A stretch of DNA of 64,000 nucleotides, taken from OAS926 sp035503715. Its GTDB lineage: Bacteria; Pseudomonadota; Alphaproteobacteria; Rhizobiales; Rhizobiaceae. The translations under genes were made by a program, and so were the position numbers. Below are positions 1-7,532 of the stretch, piece by piece. Below the pieces are notes generated by a model, which was not told the origin of the DNA, did not search any database, and saw only the letters and a list, made by a program, of their open reading frames with translations. The stretch spans positions 3,614 to 67,613 of the forward strand of contig DATJTE010000137.1 of the NCBI GenBank assembly GCA_035503715.1. Reading direction: 5' to 3'. Positions within the stretch are counted from its first letter, which is position 1. Each line of letters begins with the position of its first letter.

Positions 1-572
1 ATGATCGGAATGATCGTTGCCGGGACCGTCACGGTCAGCGAGTTCAGGAACGAGCGGCCGATGCCTTCGGAGAAGAGCACCGTCTCGTAGTTCTCCGTCG
101 TGAAGCGCGGCGGCACAGTCGCCGCGAAATAGACGCGCCGGCCACGCTCATCCGTCTGCGCGACCGGGTAGCTCATCACGAAGCCGCCATCCTCGTTGAT
201 CTGCAGCGTCTCGCCGTCGCCGAGGTCGGCGGCAGAACCCGCAGGGAATTCCGTCGGCGCAACGGCGCGGGTGCCGAACGCGGTGATCTTGCGATTGCCC
301 GGCGTCTCGAAGAGGCTGCCTTCGAGCACGAACTTGCCGCCCTTTTCGACCGCCGTGTTCGGCGCGGGCAGACGTGCGTTTTCCGTCTGCGTCGAGCTGA
401 AGAATGAGTTCCACCAGCCCGACGCGATGATCTGGTCCTTGTCACGGAGCGAGGACACCAGAATGCCCAACGTCGGAATCGTCCAGATCGCGACGAAGAA
501 GAGAACCGCGATGTGAACACCGAACCGGCCGAAGAAGGATTTGCCGGCGGAGCTGCCGCTTGCCTGTGCCAT
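1..572 (-). CDS. aglG: Alpha-glucoside ABC transporter permease AglG, amino-terminal part (cut by window edge)
   Basis: Inner-membrane permease of a binding-protein-dependent sugar importer; the first 190 codons are present and the gene continues past the left edge. The ATG at 572-570 lies one base after the stop of the upstream permease (576-574), so translation is probably coupled. The protein opens with a short polar leader, then a hydrophobic segment at about residues 17-42, then a long polar periplasmic insert up to about residue 165 before the second membrane segment begins. That insert between the first two membrane segments is a feature of MalG/AglG-type permeases. Operon position after an SBP gene and an AglF-like permease supports the assignment. 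The conserved EAA loop is outside the window, so this rests on context and the amino terminus. Confidence 0.82.
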   Translation of the reverse strand, partial: MAQASGSSAGKSFFGRFGVHIAVLFFVAIWTIPTLGILVSSLRDKDQIIASGWWNSFFSSTQTENARLPAPNTAVEKGGKFVLEGSLFETPGNRKITAFGTRAVAPTEFPAGSAADLGDGETLQINEDGGFVMSYPVAQTDERGRRVYFAATVPPRFTTENYETVLFSEGIGRSFLNSLTVTVPATIIPI

Positions 573-573
573 C

Positions 574-1584
574 TTAGCGCCCTCCCTCGCGGTTCGCCTG
601 CCGGATGTTCCAGATCATGATCGGCAGAACGGCGATCATGATGATGATCGCAATCGTCGCGCCGCGGCCGAAGTCGCCACCGCCGCGGAACATCCAGTCA
701 AACATCAGGTTCGCGAGAACCTGGCTGTTCCACTGGCCGTTGGTCATGGTGAGCACGATATCGAACACCTTCAGGACGAGGATGGTGATCGTCGTCCACA
801 CAACCGCAATCGTGCCCCAGATCTGCGGCACCATGATCTTCCAGAAAATCTGGAACGGGTTGGCGCCGTCGATGACGGCCGCTTCGATCGTTTCCTCGGG
901 AATGCCGCGCAGCGCGGCGGAGAGGATCACCATGGCGAAGCCCGTCTGGATCCAGATCAGGATGACCATCAGGAAGAAATTGTTCCAGAAGGGCATGGAG
1001 ATCCAGACCTGCGGATCGCCGCCGAAGAAGGTGACGATCGCGTTCAGGATGCCGATCTGCGTCTGGTCGGCGCCGCGATACTCGTAGACGAACTTCCAGA
1101 TCACGCTGGCGCCGACGAAGGAGATGGCGAGCGGCAGGAAGATCAGGCTTTTCGCGATCGTGCCCCACCAGATCTTGTCCGTGAGCACTGCGATGATCAG
1201 TCCGAGAAATGTGCACGCTGCGGGCACGACGAGCAGCCAGAGCAGATTGTTGAAGATCGAGGCGCGGAACTCGCGGTCGCTGAACGCCCACTGATAATTG
1301 TTGAGGCCGACAAAATTGTCGCCCGCTCGATCCTGGAAGGAGAGCAGCAGCGTCTGTACGACGGGATAAATCAGATAGACAACAAGGATGATCAGCGCGG
1401 GACCGACGAACAGCCACGGGCGGATGATGCCCTGGCGCCGCAGATTATCCACCGCCGTACCGCCGGACACGCCGCGCGCGGGGAAGACGAGGTCGAGCGC
1501 CCTGTTCGCGCCCCAGAAATAGGCAACGCAGCCGCCGACGCCGATGATGATGACAAGAATGGCTGAAAGGATCTGAGACGCCAT
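574..1584 (-). CDS. aglF: Alpha-glucoside ABC transporter permease AglF
   Basis: Inner-membrane permease (336 aa) that should pair with AglG to form the channel of an importer for sucrose, maltose, trehalose and related alpha-glucosides. A first hydrophobic segment lies at residues 5-27 and a second at about 58-82. The permease core carries an EAA-type loop near residues 231-250 (AAVIDGANPFQIFWKIMVPQ), the contact site for the ATPase. Start at 1584 has a strong upstream GGGGGAGGA. It sits 144 bases after aglE with a stable hairpin between them, and almost touches aglG. The gene order SBP-permease-permease with a divergent LacI regulator matches the rhizobial agl operon; the ATPase (aglK) and glucosidase (aglA) of that operon would lie beyond the left edge. 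Confidence 0.88.
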   Translation of the reverse strand: MASQILSAILVIIIGVGGCVAYFWGANRALDLVFPARGVSGGTAVDNLRRQGIIRPWLFVGPALIILVVYLIYPVVQTLLLSFQDRAGDNFVGLNNYQWAFSDREFRASIFNNLLWLLVVPAACTFLGLIIAVLTDKIWWGTIAKSLIFLPLAISFVGASVIWKFVYEYRGADQTQIGILNAIVTFFGGDPQVWISMPFWNNFFLMVILIWIQTGFAMVILSAALRGIPEETIEAAVIDGANPFQIFWKIMVPQIWGTIAVVWTTITILVLKVFDIVLTMTNGQWNSQVLANLMFDWMFRGGGDFGRGATIAIIIMIAVLPIMIWNIRQANREGGR

Positions 1585-1661
1585 AGGTTCCTCCCCCTGA
1601 TGCAGTCCCTGTTCCTGACGGCGCCCGGGCGAAATCAGCCTGTCAGCGCTGCGTCAGGGTT

Positions 1662-1689
1662 CGGATCCGGGCCGAAAGGCCCGGATCCG
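1662..1689 (-). promoter_or_regulatory. Intercistronic hairpin between aglE and aglF
   Basis: A perfect 12-bp stem (1662-1673 with 1678-1689) closes a four-base loop. No T-run follows on the transcribed strand, so it is probably not a full terminator. Its place just after the binding-protein gene fits a 3' barrier that protects aglE mRNA or thins out transcription into the permease genes, as known for other SBP genes. Confidence 0.6.
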
Positions 1690-1728
1690 GTCTTGGAAGG
1701 ATGTGCCCGGCTTTCCAGGCAGACGCGA

Positions 1729-3084
1729 TTACTTGATCGCGTCCCAGCTCTTCTGGATGTCGCCAGCCACATCGGCCGCCGGCTTGCCGCCGACGAGGTC
1801 GATCATACCGGTCCAGAAGGCACCCGCGCCGATCTTGCCCGGCATCAGGTCCGAGCCGTCGAAGCGGAAGGTCGAAGCGTTGACGAGGATCTCGCCCTGC
1901 TTCTTGAGCTGCTCGTTGGCGTAGGCGTCCTGGTTGGCCGTCTTGAGAGCGGTCAGCAGGCCGGACTGCGCCATCCAGATTTCATGCGCGAGCGGCATTT
2001 CGAGGAACTTGATGAATTCGCGCGCCGCCTTGGAGTCCTTGGTGATCGCGACCAGCGTACCAGCGCCCAGCACCGGCTTGCCGAGATCAGGCTTGGCGCT
2101 CGAGGGCGGCAGATAGAAGAAATCCGCATCCTCGCCGAGCTTCGTGCCTTCCGGGAAGAAGGACGAGATGAACGACGCCTGGCGATGCATGTAGCACTTC
2201 GGCGGAATGCCGAAGAGGCCCTTCGGGCTGTCGCGGAAGTCGGTCGCCGCAACCGCGGCCTTGCCGCCGTCGACCATCTTGTCGTTGGTGGCGATGTCGG
2301 CGAAGATCTGCAGCGCGTTCACGACCGCCGGGTCGTTGAACGGAATCTCGTTGCGCGTCCACTTGTCGTAGACGTCTGGCGCCTGGGTGCGCAGCATGAT
2401 GTCCTCGACCCAGTCGGTCGCCGGCCAGCCGGTCGCGCCGCCCGAGCCCAGACCAATGCACCACGGCACGCCACCGTCCTCGATGATCTGGTTGGAGAGT
2501 TCCATCATCTCTTCCCAGGTCTCCGGCACTTCATAACCGGCTTCCTCGAAATTCTCCGGCACGTACCAGACGAGCGACTTCAGGTCCGCCTTGTAAGGGA
2601 ACGCGAAGAACTTGGGCGTGCCGTCCTTATCCTTGTAGGTGCCGAGATCGACCCAAGACTGGCCGGCGCCGTAGTTTTCCTTGACGAAGGTCGCATCGGC
2701 CTCTTCGAGCGGCACGAGCAGGCCCTTCGAGGCGAGGTCCTGAAGCAGGCCCGGCTGCGGCAGGATCGCGATGTTCGGCGGGCTGCCCGCCTGCGTGTCG
2801 ATGACGATCTGCTGCTCGTAATTTTCCGACGAGGAATAGTTGATGGTGACGCCGGTCGCTTCGATGAAATAGTCGAGCACGGAGCGCACCAGCGCTTCGT
2901 CCTCGCCGCGCCACGGACCGAAGATCGACAGCGTCTCGCCCTTCAGATCGACCTTCTTCAGGTCTTCGAAATTCTGCCAGGTGAACTTGGCGTCCTGGCC
3001 CGGCGCGAACTTCAGTTCGGCTGACGCGGGCGCGCTCACGGCGAGCGCGGCAAGCGCAACGCCGAGCAACAAACTCTTTCTCAT
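1729..3084 (-). CDS. aglE: Alpha-glucoside ABC transporter substrate-binding protein AglE
   Basis: Periplasmic sugar-binding lipid-free SBP (451 aa), solute-binding family 1, that delivers alpha-glucosides to AglFG. The chosen ATG at 3084 gives a clean signal peptide (basic start, hydrophobic run LLLGVALAALAVS, AxA-type site near residue 22) and is preceded by GGGAGGAAA. A longer open frame to 3234 exists but would bury the signal peptide. The mature protein has the family's alternating domain pattern, with YYSSS/NYEQQ-type ligand-side segments and a carboxy-terminal DW/SWDAIK end. It is the first gene of the agl operon, downstream of two palindromic operators. Length matches rhizobial AglE (about 450-460 aa). 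The sugar range is inferred from family and operon, not from binding residues. Confidence 0.88.
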   Translation of the reverse strand: MRKSLLLGVALAALAVSAPASAELKFAPGQDAKFTWQNFEDLKKVDLKGETLSIFGPWRGEDEALVRSVLDYFIEATGVTINYSSSENYEQQIVIDTQAGSPPNIAILPQPGLLQDLASKGLLVPLEEADATFVKENYGAGQSWVDLGTYKDKDGTPKFFAFPYKADLKSLVWYVPENFEEAGYEVPETWEEMMELSNQIIEDGGVPWCIGLGSGGATGWPATDWVEDIMLRTQAPDVYDKWTRNEIPFNDPAVVNALQIFADIATNDKMVDGGKAAVAATDFRDSPKGLFGIPPKCYMHRQASFISSFFPEGTKLGEDADFFYLPPSSAKPDLGKPVLGAGTLVAITKDSKAAREFIKFLEMPLAHEIWMAQSGLLTALKTANQDAYANEQLKKQGEILVNASTFRFDGSDLMPGKIGAGAFWTGMIDLVGGKPAADVAGDIQKSWDAIK

Positions 3085-3214
3085 TGTATTTCCTCCCAAT
3101 GGGTCACAAGGAACCAGGTCACAAATGAACCGGTCGGGACCTCCATCCCGGCCAGCCGGTACCGCCTCGGACTTTAAACCGGAATGCAAAGAGCACAACC
3201 GAATAAAAAGCAAT

Positions 3215-3228
3215 CCAAAGCGCTTTGG
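3215..3228. promoter_or_regulatory. LacI-family operator, probably for AglR (aglE side)
   Basis: Perfect 14-bp palindrome CCAAAGCGCTTTGG with the central CG typical of LacI-family operators. It lies 131 bp upstream of aglE. The core AAAGCGCTTT recurs next to aglR at 3430-3439, so binding of one AglR tetramer or two dimers with DNA looping is plausible. Confidence 0.75.
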
Positions 3229-3427
3229 CTGCACGCATTCACGCCATCGAATTGACCAAGAGTCAAGGGGGCTCAGCGATTAATCGATTGAAATCCGTTT
3301 AAAATGCCGCGCTGCAGCAGGGTTTTTGGCGGTGCGGTGACGTTTTGAGCTTCACCGCCGGGCTTTGAGTGCATATGGTCCGGGCCGCCTGGCCGGACCA
3401 GTTTCGAATGATTGGAACGGTTCAATT

Positions 3428-3441
3428 TTAAAGCGCTTTGA
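3428..3441. promoter_or_regulatory. LacI-family operator, probably for AglR (aglR side)
   Basis: TTAAAGCGCTTTGA shares the ten-base palindromic core AAAGCGCTTT with the site at 3215-3228. It ends 12 bases before the aglR start codon, so occupancy would block aglR itself (autoregulation). Confidence 0.7.
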
Positions 3442-3453
3442 GACCTGGAGACA

Positions 3454-4476
3454 ATGAACCTCAAGCAACTCTCGGATATGCTTTCACTGTCGCAGACGAC
3501 AGTCAGCCGCGCTTTGAACGGCTATCCGGAGGTCAGCGAAGAGACGCGCCGGCGTGTCCAGGACGCCGCCAAGCGCCACGGCTACAGGCCGAACCCCAGC
3601 GCGCGAAGGCTGGCCACCGGCAAGGCCGGCATGATCGGCTACATCATGCCGACGGGGCAGAGCGTCGACATCGATCCGCATTTCATCGAATTCCTATCGG
3701 GGCTCGGCGACTATGCGCGCACGCACGAGCTCGACCTGGTGCTGTCGCCGACCACGATCGAGGACGAGGAAACGACATACAGGCGCGTCGTCGCCAACAA
3801 GCAGGTCGACGCAGTCTATGTCTCGTCACCAAAACGCGCCGACCGGCGCATCATTCTGCTCAATCAGCTTGGCCTGCCCTACATCGTGCATGGCCGCTCA
3901 GAGGGGCTCGATTTCGATTATCCGTTTCTCGACATCGACAATGAAGGTGCGTTCCACGACGCGGCACGCTTACTCATCCAACTCGGCCACAAGCGCATCG
4001 CGCTGATCAACGGCGAGAGCGACCAGACATTCGCGATCCACCGCGAGCGCGGAACGCGGCGGGCACTCGCCTCGAGCGGACTGGACCTGCCGCCGTCGCG
4101 CGTGCATTCGCTGGCGCTCACGGAAGAGAACGGCTACCGCGCCGCAAGCGCACTGCTCGAGCGGAAAGACAGGCCGACGGCGATCCTCTGTTCTTCGATG
4201 ATGATGACGCTCGGCGTCGTGCGCGCAATGCGCGAACTCTCGTTGGACATGCCGGGCGACGTCTCGCTGATCTCGCATGACGACGTGTTCCATTATCTGA
4301 AGCCGGAAAGTTTTCCGGCGCCGCTCACCACGACGCGGTCTTCGATCCGAGCGGCCGGGCAGCGCATTGCCGAGCGGCTCGCGGCACGGCTGACGGGGCT
4401 AGAGAGCGGGGCGCGTGCTGAAGTATGGCCGGTGGATCTGGTGGTGAGAGGATCGATCGCGGGAGCGAAGGAGTAG
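3454..4476 (+). CDS. aglR: LacI-family transcriptional regulator AglR
   Basis: DNA-binding repressor (340 aa) that should control the divergent agl operon in response to an alpha-glucoside or a derivative. The amino-terminal LacI helix-turn-helix is at residues 2-24 (LKQLSDMLSLSQTTVSRALN), followed by the hinge segment with RPNPSARRLATG near residues 48-60. Residues 65-335 form the periplasmic-binding-protein-like effector domain, including HKRIALINGES and the conserved ISHDD segment near residue 270. ATG at 3454 follows a GGAG motif. Two matching LacI-type palindromes lie in the shared upstream region, one directly before its own start. Effector identity is inferred from the neighbouring transporter. 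Confidence 0.88.
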   Translation: MNLKQLSDMLSLSQTTVSRALNGYPEVSEETRRRVQDAAKRHGYRPNPSARRLATGKAGMIGYIMPTGQSVDIDPHFIEFLSGLGDYARTHELDLVLSPTTIEDEETTYRRVVANKQVDAVYVSSPKRADRRIILLNQLGLPYIVHGRSEGLDFDYPFLDIDNEGAFHDAARLLIQLGHKRIALINGESDQTFAIHRERGTRRALASSGLDLPPSRVHSLALTEENGYRAASALLERKDRPTAILCSSMMMTLGVVRAMRELSLDMPGDVSLISHDDVFHYLKPESFPAPLTTTRSSIRAAGQRIAERLAARLTGLESGARAEVWPVDLVVRGSIAGAKE

Positions 4477-4483
4477 CGCCGGC

Positions 4484-6031
4484 TTACTTGAGACCGGCAG
4501 CCGCCTTCGTATTGATCAACCCGAAGCCGAAATCGTCGTCGCGGCCTTTTGCGCCGAGGTCACCGGCGGTCTCGGCAAGCGCCGCCTCGATCCATTCGGC
4601 CGATCGTTCGGGATTTTCGTGCAGCAGATTGGCGATCGCGCCGCTGACGACGGCCGCGGCAAAGGACGTTCCCGTGACAAGATCCGAACCGCCGCCGACC
4701 GGTGCAATGACATTCACGCCGGGAGCGGCGACGTAGACATACGGTCCGCGATTGGCGCGCGGCATGATCGCATCGGTTTCGTCCGTCGCAGTGACGGCGA
4801 TGACGCCGTCATAGGCCGCTGGATAACCGTAAGGCGCACCGGGGCCGTTGTTGCCTGCGGCGGCGACCAGGATCATCCCGCGCGCGCGGGCATTGCCGCA
4901 GGCCGCGTCGAGCAGTTCGTTCTCAGGCCCGACAAAGCTCATATTGATGATGCGGACGTCCTTGCTCGCCGCCCAGTCGAGCGCGTCGAGAATGACATCC
5001 ATCGTCGAGCGGCCGCTTTCGAAAGCGCGCGCGTGAAAAACTTTCGAGCCCGGCGCCATGCCACGCAGTGCGCCGACGCCGGCGAGCAGACCCGTCACGG
5101 AGGTGCCGTGGTCGCGGTCGACGATCGGCGTGCCGGGCATCGCGTCATAAGCTTCGGCAACGACACCTGAGAGCGCTTCGTGCGTCTCGTCATAGGCGGT
5201 GTCGATCACCGCGACGGGAACGTTTTCGCCGGTGGCGCTGTTCGAGTCGAGCGCAATACGCTGGAAGGCGTAGTTCGCGATCGCGGCGGCCTGCTGCAGG
5301 GTGAAGACGTGGTTCGCCACGCGGTCGATCGTGCGCGGATCGGCGTCGAGCTGCGCGAGCACCGTGCCCACGGGTCGGCCGTCAGGAATGCCGAGACGCG
5401 CCACAGTGACACCAAGCAGGTTCGACAGACGCTGCGAGCGGACTTCCAGACCGAAATCCGCGGCGACTGCCTGCACGAGCGCGGCATCACCATCGATCGT
5501 CACCAGCACTTCATCGGGCACGAATTCGCCCGAGATCGCCTGTGACGGCGCGGCGAGCGGGCGAGTTGCACCGGCTGCACTGGCGACGACTGCAGGCGAA
5601 GCGCCGCCACCACCGGCCGACGCGCCATTCGATCCGCTGGACGGCACTTCCCCACCTGTCGTGCTGTCTGGTGATTGATCGCCGGTGTCGCCGCGCGGGT
5701 TGAACGGGAACAGATCGATGAGGATGTCGGGCAGGAAGACTGCGTTCGGCGAAACCGACGTTCCGCTGCCATCGCCGGCCATTTCCGGCGCGCAAGGCTG
5801 ACCGGGCACTGCGGTCGACGGCACCTGCCCTTCCAGACACGCGACCGTGTCACCGCGTACGCGGCCGGCATCGCGTTCCGGTTCTCCCGGAGGTTCGGCG
5901 GCGAGACCGCGCGGCGCGGGACTTGGCGTCGGGACATTGGATTGCGCATTGGCGCCCGCGACGCCAAGCGCCAGGATCGATACGGCCGCAAAGAGCCGCA
6001 GAGTCACGCGCTGAAGATCACGACCCGCCAT
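4484..6031 (-). CDS. Exported S8 (subtilisin-like) serine protease
   Basis: Exported subtilase (515 aa). The ATG at 6031 is preferred because GGGAGGAAA precedes it and it gives a signal peptide with cleavage near GANA-Q (residue 29-30); the open frame extends to 6148 but only inside the upstream gene. After a proline/glycine/serine-rich linker (about 30-165), residues 168-245 resemble a subtilase propeptide, then the catalytic domain carries Asp277 (AVIDTA), His308 (DHGTS), the oxyanion asparagine at 394-395 (AAGNN) and Ser456 (GTSFAA). All triad residues are intact. It overlaps the anti-sigma gene by 14 bases and is third in a sigma/anti-sigma/protease operon, so it may be a regulon output or act on the anti-sigma factor; both are inference. 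Confidence 0.88.
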   Translation of the reverse strand: MAGRDLQRVTLRLFAAVSILALGVAGANAQSNVPTPSPAPRGLAAEPPGEPERDAGRVRGDTVACLEGQVPSTAVPGQPCAPEMAGDGSGTSVSPNAVFLPDILIDLFPFNPRGDTGDQSPDSTTGGEVPSSGSNGASAGGGGASPAVVASAAGATRPLAAPSQAISGEFVPDEVLVTIDGDAALVQAVAADFGLEVRSQRLSNLLGVTVARLGIPDGRPVGTVLAQLDADPRTIDRVANHVFTLQQAAAIANYAFQRIALDSNSATGENVPVAVIDTAYDETHEALSGVVAEAYDAMPGTPIVDRDHGTSVTGLLAGVGALRGMAPGSKVFHARAFESGRSTMDVILDALDWAASKDVRIINMSFVGPENELLDAACGNARARGMILVAAAGNNGPGAPYGYPAAYDGVIAVTATDETDAIMPRANRGPYVYVAAPGVNVIAPVGGGSDLVTGTSFAAAVVSGAIANLLHENPERSAEWIEAALAETAGDLGAKGRDDDFGFGLINTKAAAGLK

Positions 6032-6689
6032 CGACCGGTTTCCTCCCGGGCGTCGCACTCTCGACAAAAGGCTGGGCGGCAATAAGGCCGAACAGCTTAT
6101 CATAGTCGGCCACCGTCTCCACCGGCAGCGCGATGCGGAACACGCCACCTACCGTAGGGCCGCTGATGATCACCGCGCCGTTCGCGGCGAGGAAGGACGC
6201 GACGTCCGACATTTTTGCATCGGCCTTGAAGACGATCAGCGCGAACGGCGCCTTGGCGAGATCGTCTTCGGAGCCGGCGATCTCGATGCCGCCGGGGTCG
6301 CGGCCGCGATCGACAACGGCCTGGATCATCAGAAGCGCGATCGCCGCCGCAGCCGTCGCCCAGGCGAGACCAGCCGGCAATCCCATGACGCGGTTCCACA
6401 TCGAGACGAACCACGGCTCGGTGCTCGTATCGCGCGCCGGTCCGGCTTCGCGCTCCAGCGCCCTGGTGAAACGGGAGAGCGCATCGGGCGGCGTGCGGAT
6501 CGCCTCGTTGGATTCTGTTGCGCCGGAGAATTCCAGCTCGGCCTCGCCAAGTGCTGCCACGGCATCCGGATCGCTTTGCAGCCAATCCTCGACAGCTTTC
6601 AATTCGGCCCCGGTCAGCGTGCCGTTAAGGTAGAAGGGCAGCAGCGCCTCGAGCTCGTCGCGGCGGGACATTTTTTCGGTCTCGCTCAT
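6018..6689 (-). CDS. Single-pass membrane anti-sigma factor
   Basis: Predicted anti-sigma factor (223 aa) holding the adjacent ECF sigma factor at the membrane. Residues 8-50 are the cytoplasmic helical part (ELEALLPFYLNGTLTGAEL), typical of zinc-free anti-sigma domains: no HxxxCxxC motif is present. One membrane segment lies at about residues 106-126, and a periplasmic domain follows at about 145-215. That periplasmic domain looks like the propeptide-like region of the downstream protease (pattern of a short strand, a helix, GxxIxSG, then GVxRIxLP). The ATG at 6689 overlaps the sigma stop by four bases (ATGA), so synthesis of the pair is probably coupled. Assignment rests on operon position, topology and the amino-terminal motif. 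Confidence 0.82.
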   Translation of the reverse strand: MSETEKMSRRDELEALLPFYLNGTLTGAELKAVEDWLQSDPDAVAALGEAELEFSGATESNEAIRTPPDALSRFTRALEREAGPARDTSTEPWFVSMWNRVMGLPAGLAWATAAAAIALLMIQAVVDRGRDPGGIEIAGSEDDLAKAPFALIVFKADAKMSDVASFLAANGAVIISGPTVGGVFRIALPVETVADYDKLFGLIAAQPFVESATPGRKPVDGGS

Positions 6690-7255
6690 GGCCAGCCCCT
6701 GTCGTAGCCGGCGGCTTTCAAAGCCTCACCGAGTTTCTTGCGCGCGTAGAACATGCGCGTCTTCACCGTCGCGACCGGGATGGACAGAATTTCGCCGATC
6801 TCCGTCACCGACTGGCCCTGATAGTAGGCAAGGTCGATCACCGTGCGATGCTCGGCCGGCAGCGCGTCGATGAAGCCGCGCAATGCCGATGCCTTGTCAT
6901 CCTTCATCGCCGTCACTTCCGGCGTGTCGGCAGAATCCTCGATCTCGGCCGCGCGCTCTTCGTCGAGCTCGGCCTCGCTTTTCTTGCGCAACAGCGACAG
7001 CGCCTTGAAGCGCGCAATGCCGAGCAGCCAGGTCGACACTTCGGACCGGCCCTCGAAGCGCGACGCCTGCCGCCACACCTCCAGGAAAACCTCGTTCGCT
7101 ACATCGTCCGCCATCGTTTCCGATCCCGTCTGGCGCGCCACGAAGCGGTAGACCCGCGCATGGTGGCGCATGAACAGGAGCCGGATTGCGGCACGATCGC
7201 CGCGCGCGACCCGGGCGACCAGTTCACGGTCGGATTGCGAGTCTTGCGTGGTCAT
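6686..7255 (-). CDS. ECF-type RNA polymerase sigma factor
   Basis: Sigma-70 family factor of the extracytoplasmic-function type (189 aa). Region 2 lies at about residues 22-90 (MADDVANEVFLEVW, then TWLLGIARFKAL), region 4 at about 128-182 (LPAEHRTVIDLAYYQG and the helix-turn-helix with VATVKTRMFYARKKL). The start at ATG 7255 is preferred over a TTG at 7315: the extra 20 residues are basic and unlike the family, and the TTG falls inside a promoter-like GAACC. The ribosome site for 7255 is poor, but a six-codon leader frame ends on it (see 7252-7272). The downstream anti-sigma gene overlaps by four bases. Signal sensed is unknown; the exported protease downstream suggests envelope or surface-protein stress. 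Confidence 0.88.
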   Translation of the reverse strand: MTTQDSQSDRELVARVARGDRAAIRLLFMRHHARVYRFVARQTGSETMADDVANEVFLEVWRQASRFEGRSEVSTWLLGIARFKALSLLRKKSEAELDEERAAEIEDSADTPEVTAMKDDKASALRGFIDALPAEHRTVIDLAYYQGQSVTEIGEILSIPVATVKTRMFYARKKLGEALKAAGYDRGWP

Positions 7256-7272
7256 GAGGCTTCGAACCGCAT
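7252..7272 (-). CDS. Possible six-codon leader peptide coupled to the ECF sigma gene
   Basis: ATG at 7272 encodes MRFEAS and its stop (7254-7252) overlaps the sigma start codon as ATGA. A GAGGAG lies two bases before it, while the sigma start has no clear ribosome site of its own. Re-initiation at 7255 after this leader would explain the weak site. The short spacing makes it uncertain. Confidence 0.3.
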   Translation of the reverse strand: MRFEAS

Positions 7273-7287
7273 GGCTCCTCAGCGCTT

Positions 7288-7314
7288 GGTCGCGGCGACG
7301 CGCAAAAAGGTTCA
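7288..7314 (-). promoter_or_regulatory. Candidate ECF-type promoter for the sigma/anti-sigma/protease operon
   Basis: TGAACC on the minus strand (7314-7309), followed after 16 bases by CGACC, resembles the AAC-containing -35 and CG-rich -10 of many ECF sigma promoters. It is placed just upstream of the sigma gene, as expected for autoregulation. Single-site evidence only. Confidence 0.35.
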
Positions 7315-7532
7315 AATGAAAATCAACGGCCGTAAGAGGCTAGCGGATTGGCGGGAATGTTGCCAGACGGCGGGCTTGGCCAACGCGGCGTGAGCGCAGC
7401 CTAAACAATTCGCTGAATTCTGGTCGTCTCATTGCTCTTTTTGAGGGATTGCCATCGATCGACCCTCCAACCGAACTTAGGCTCAGTGAGCCCGGCATCC
7501 GCCGGCGACCGCAATGGGGCATTGGGGAGCAG

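Larger units (their letters stand above)
3085..3453. other. Divergent aglE-aglR control region
   Basis: This 369-base AT-richer gap holds no gene. It contains the two AglR-type palindromes (3215-3228 and 3428-3441), 213 bp apart centre to centre. A possible -35 (TTGACT, minus strand, 3266-3261) lies upstream of the first palindrome for aglE, but no convincing -10 was found. The direct repeat GTGACC occurs twice just upstream of the aglE ribosome site. Confidence 0.6.

Noticed and set aside
541..1566. 341-aa plus-strand open frame
   Set aside because: Antisense to aglF; low-complexity Arg/Asp/Glu-rich translation typical of the shadow frame of a high-GC gene.
1600..3024. 474-aa plus-strand open frame
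   Set aside because: Antisense to aglE, no ribosome site and no recognisable domain; the aglE frame has signal peptide and family motifs.
7256..7315. TTG start 20 codons upstream for the ECF sigma factor
   Set aside because: No ribosome site, unusual basic extension, and the TTG lies within a promoter-like GAACC.
7480..7492. 13-bp palindrome GGCTCA-G-TGAGCC before the RTX gene as an operator
   Set aside because: Short, single, and without a partner site or nearby dedicated regulator; kept only as a weak possibility.
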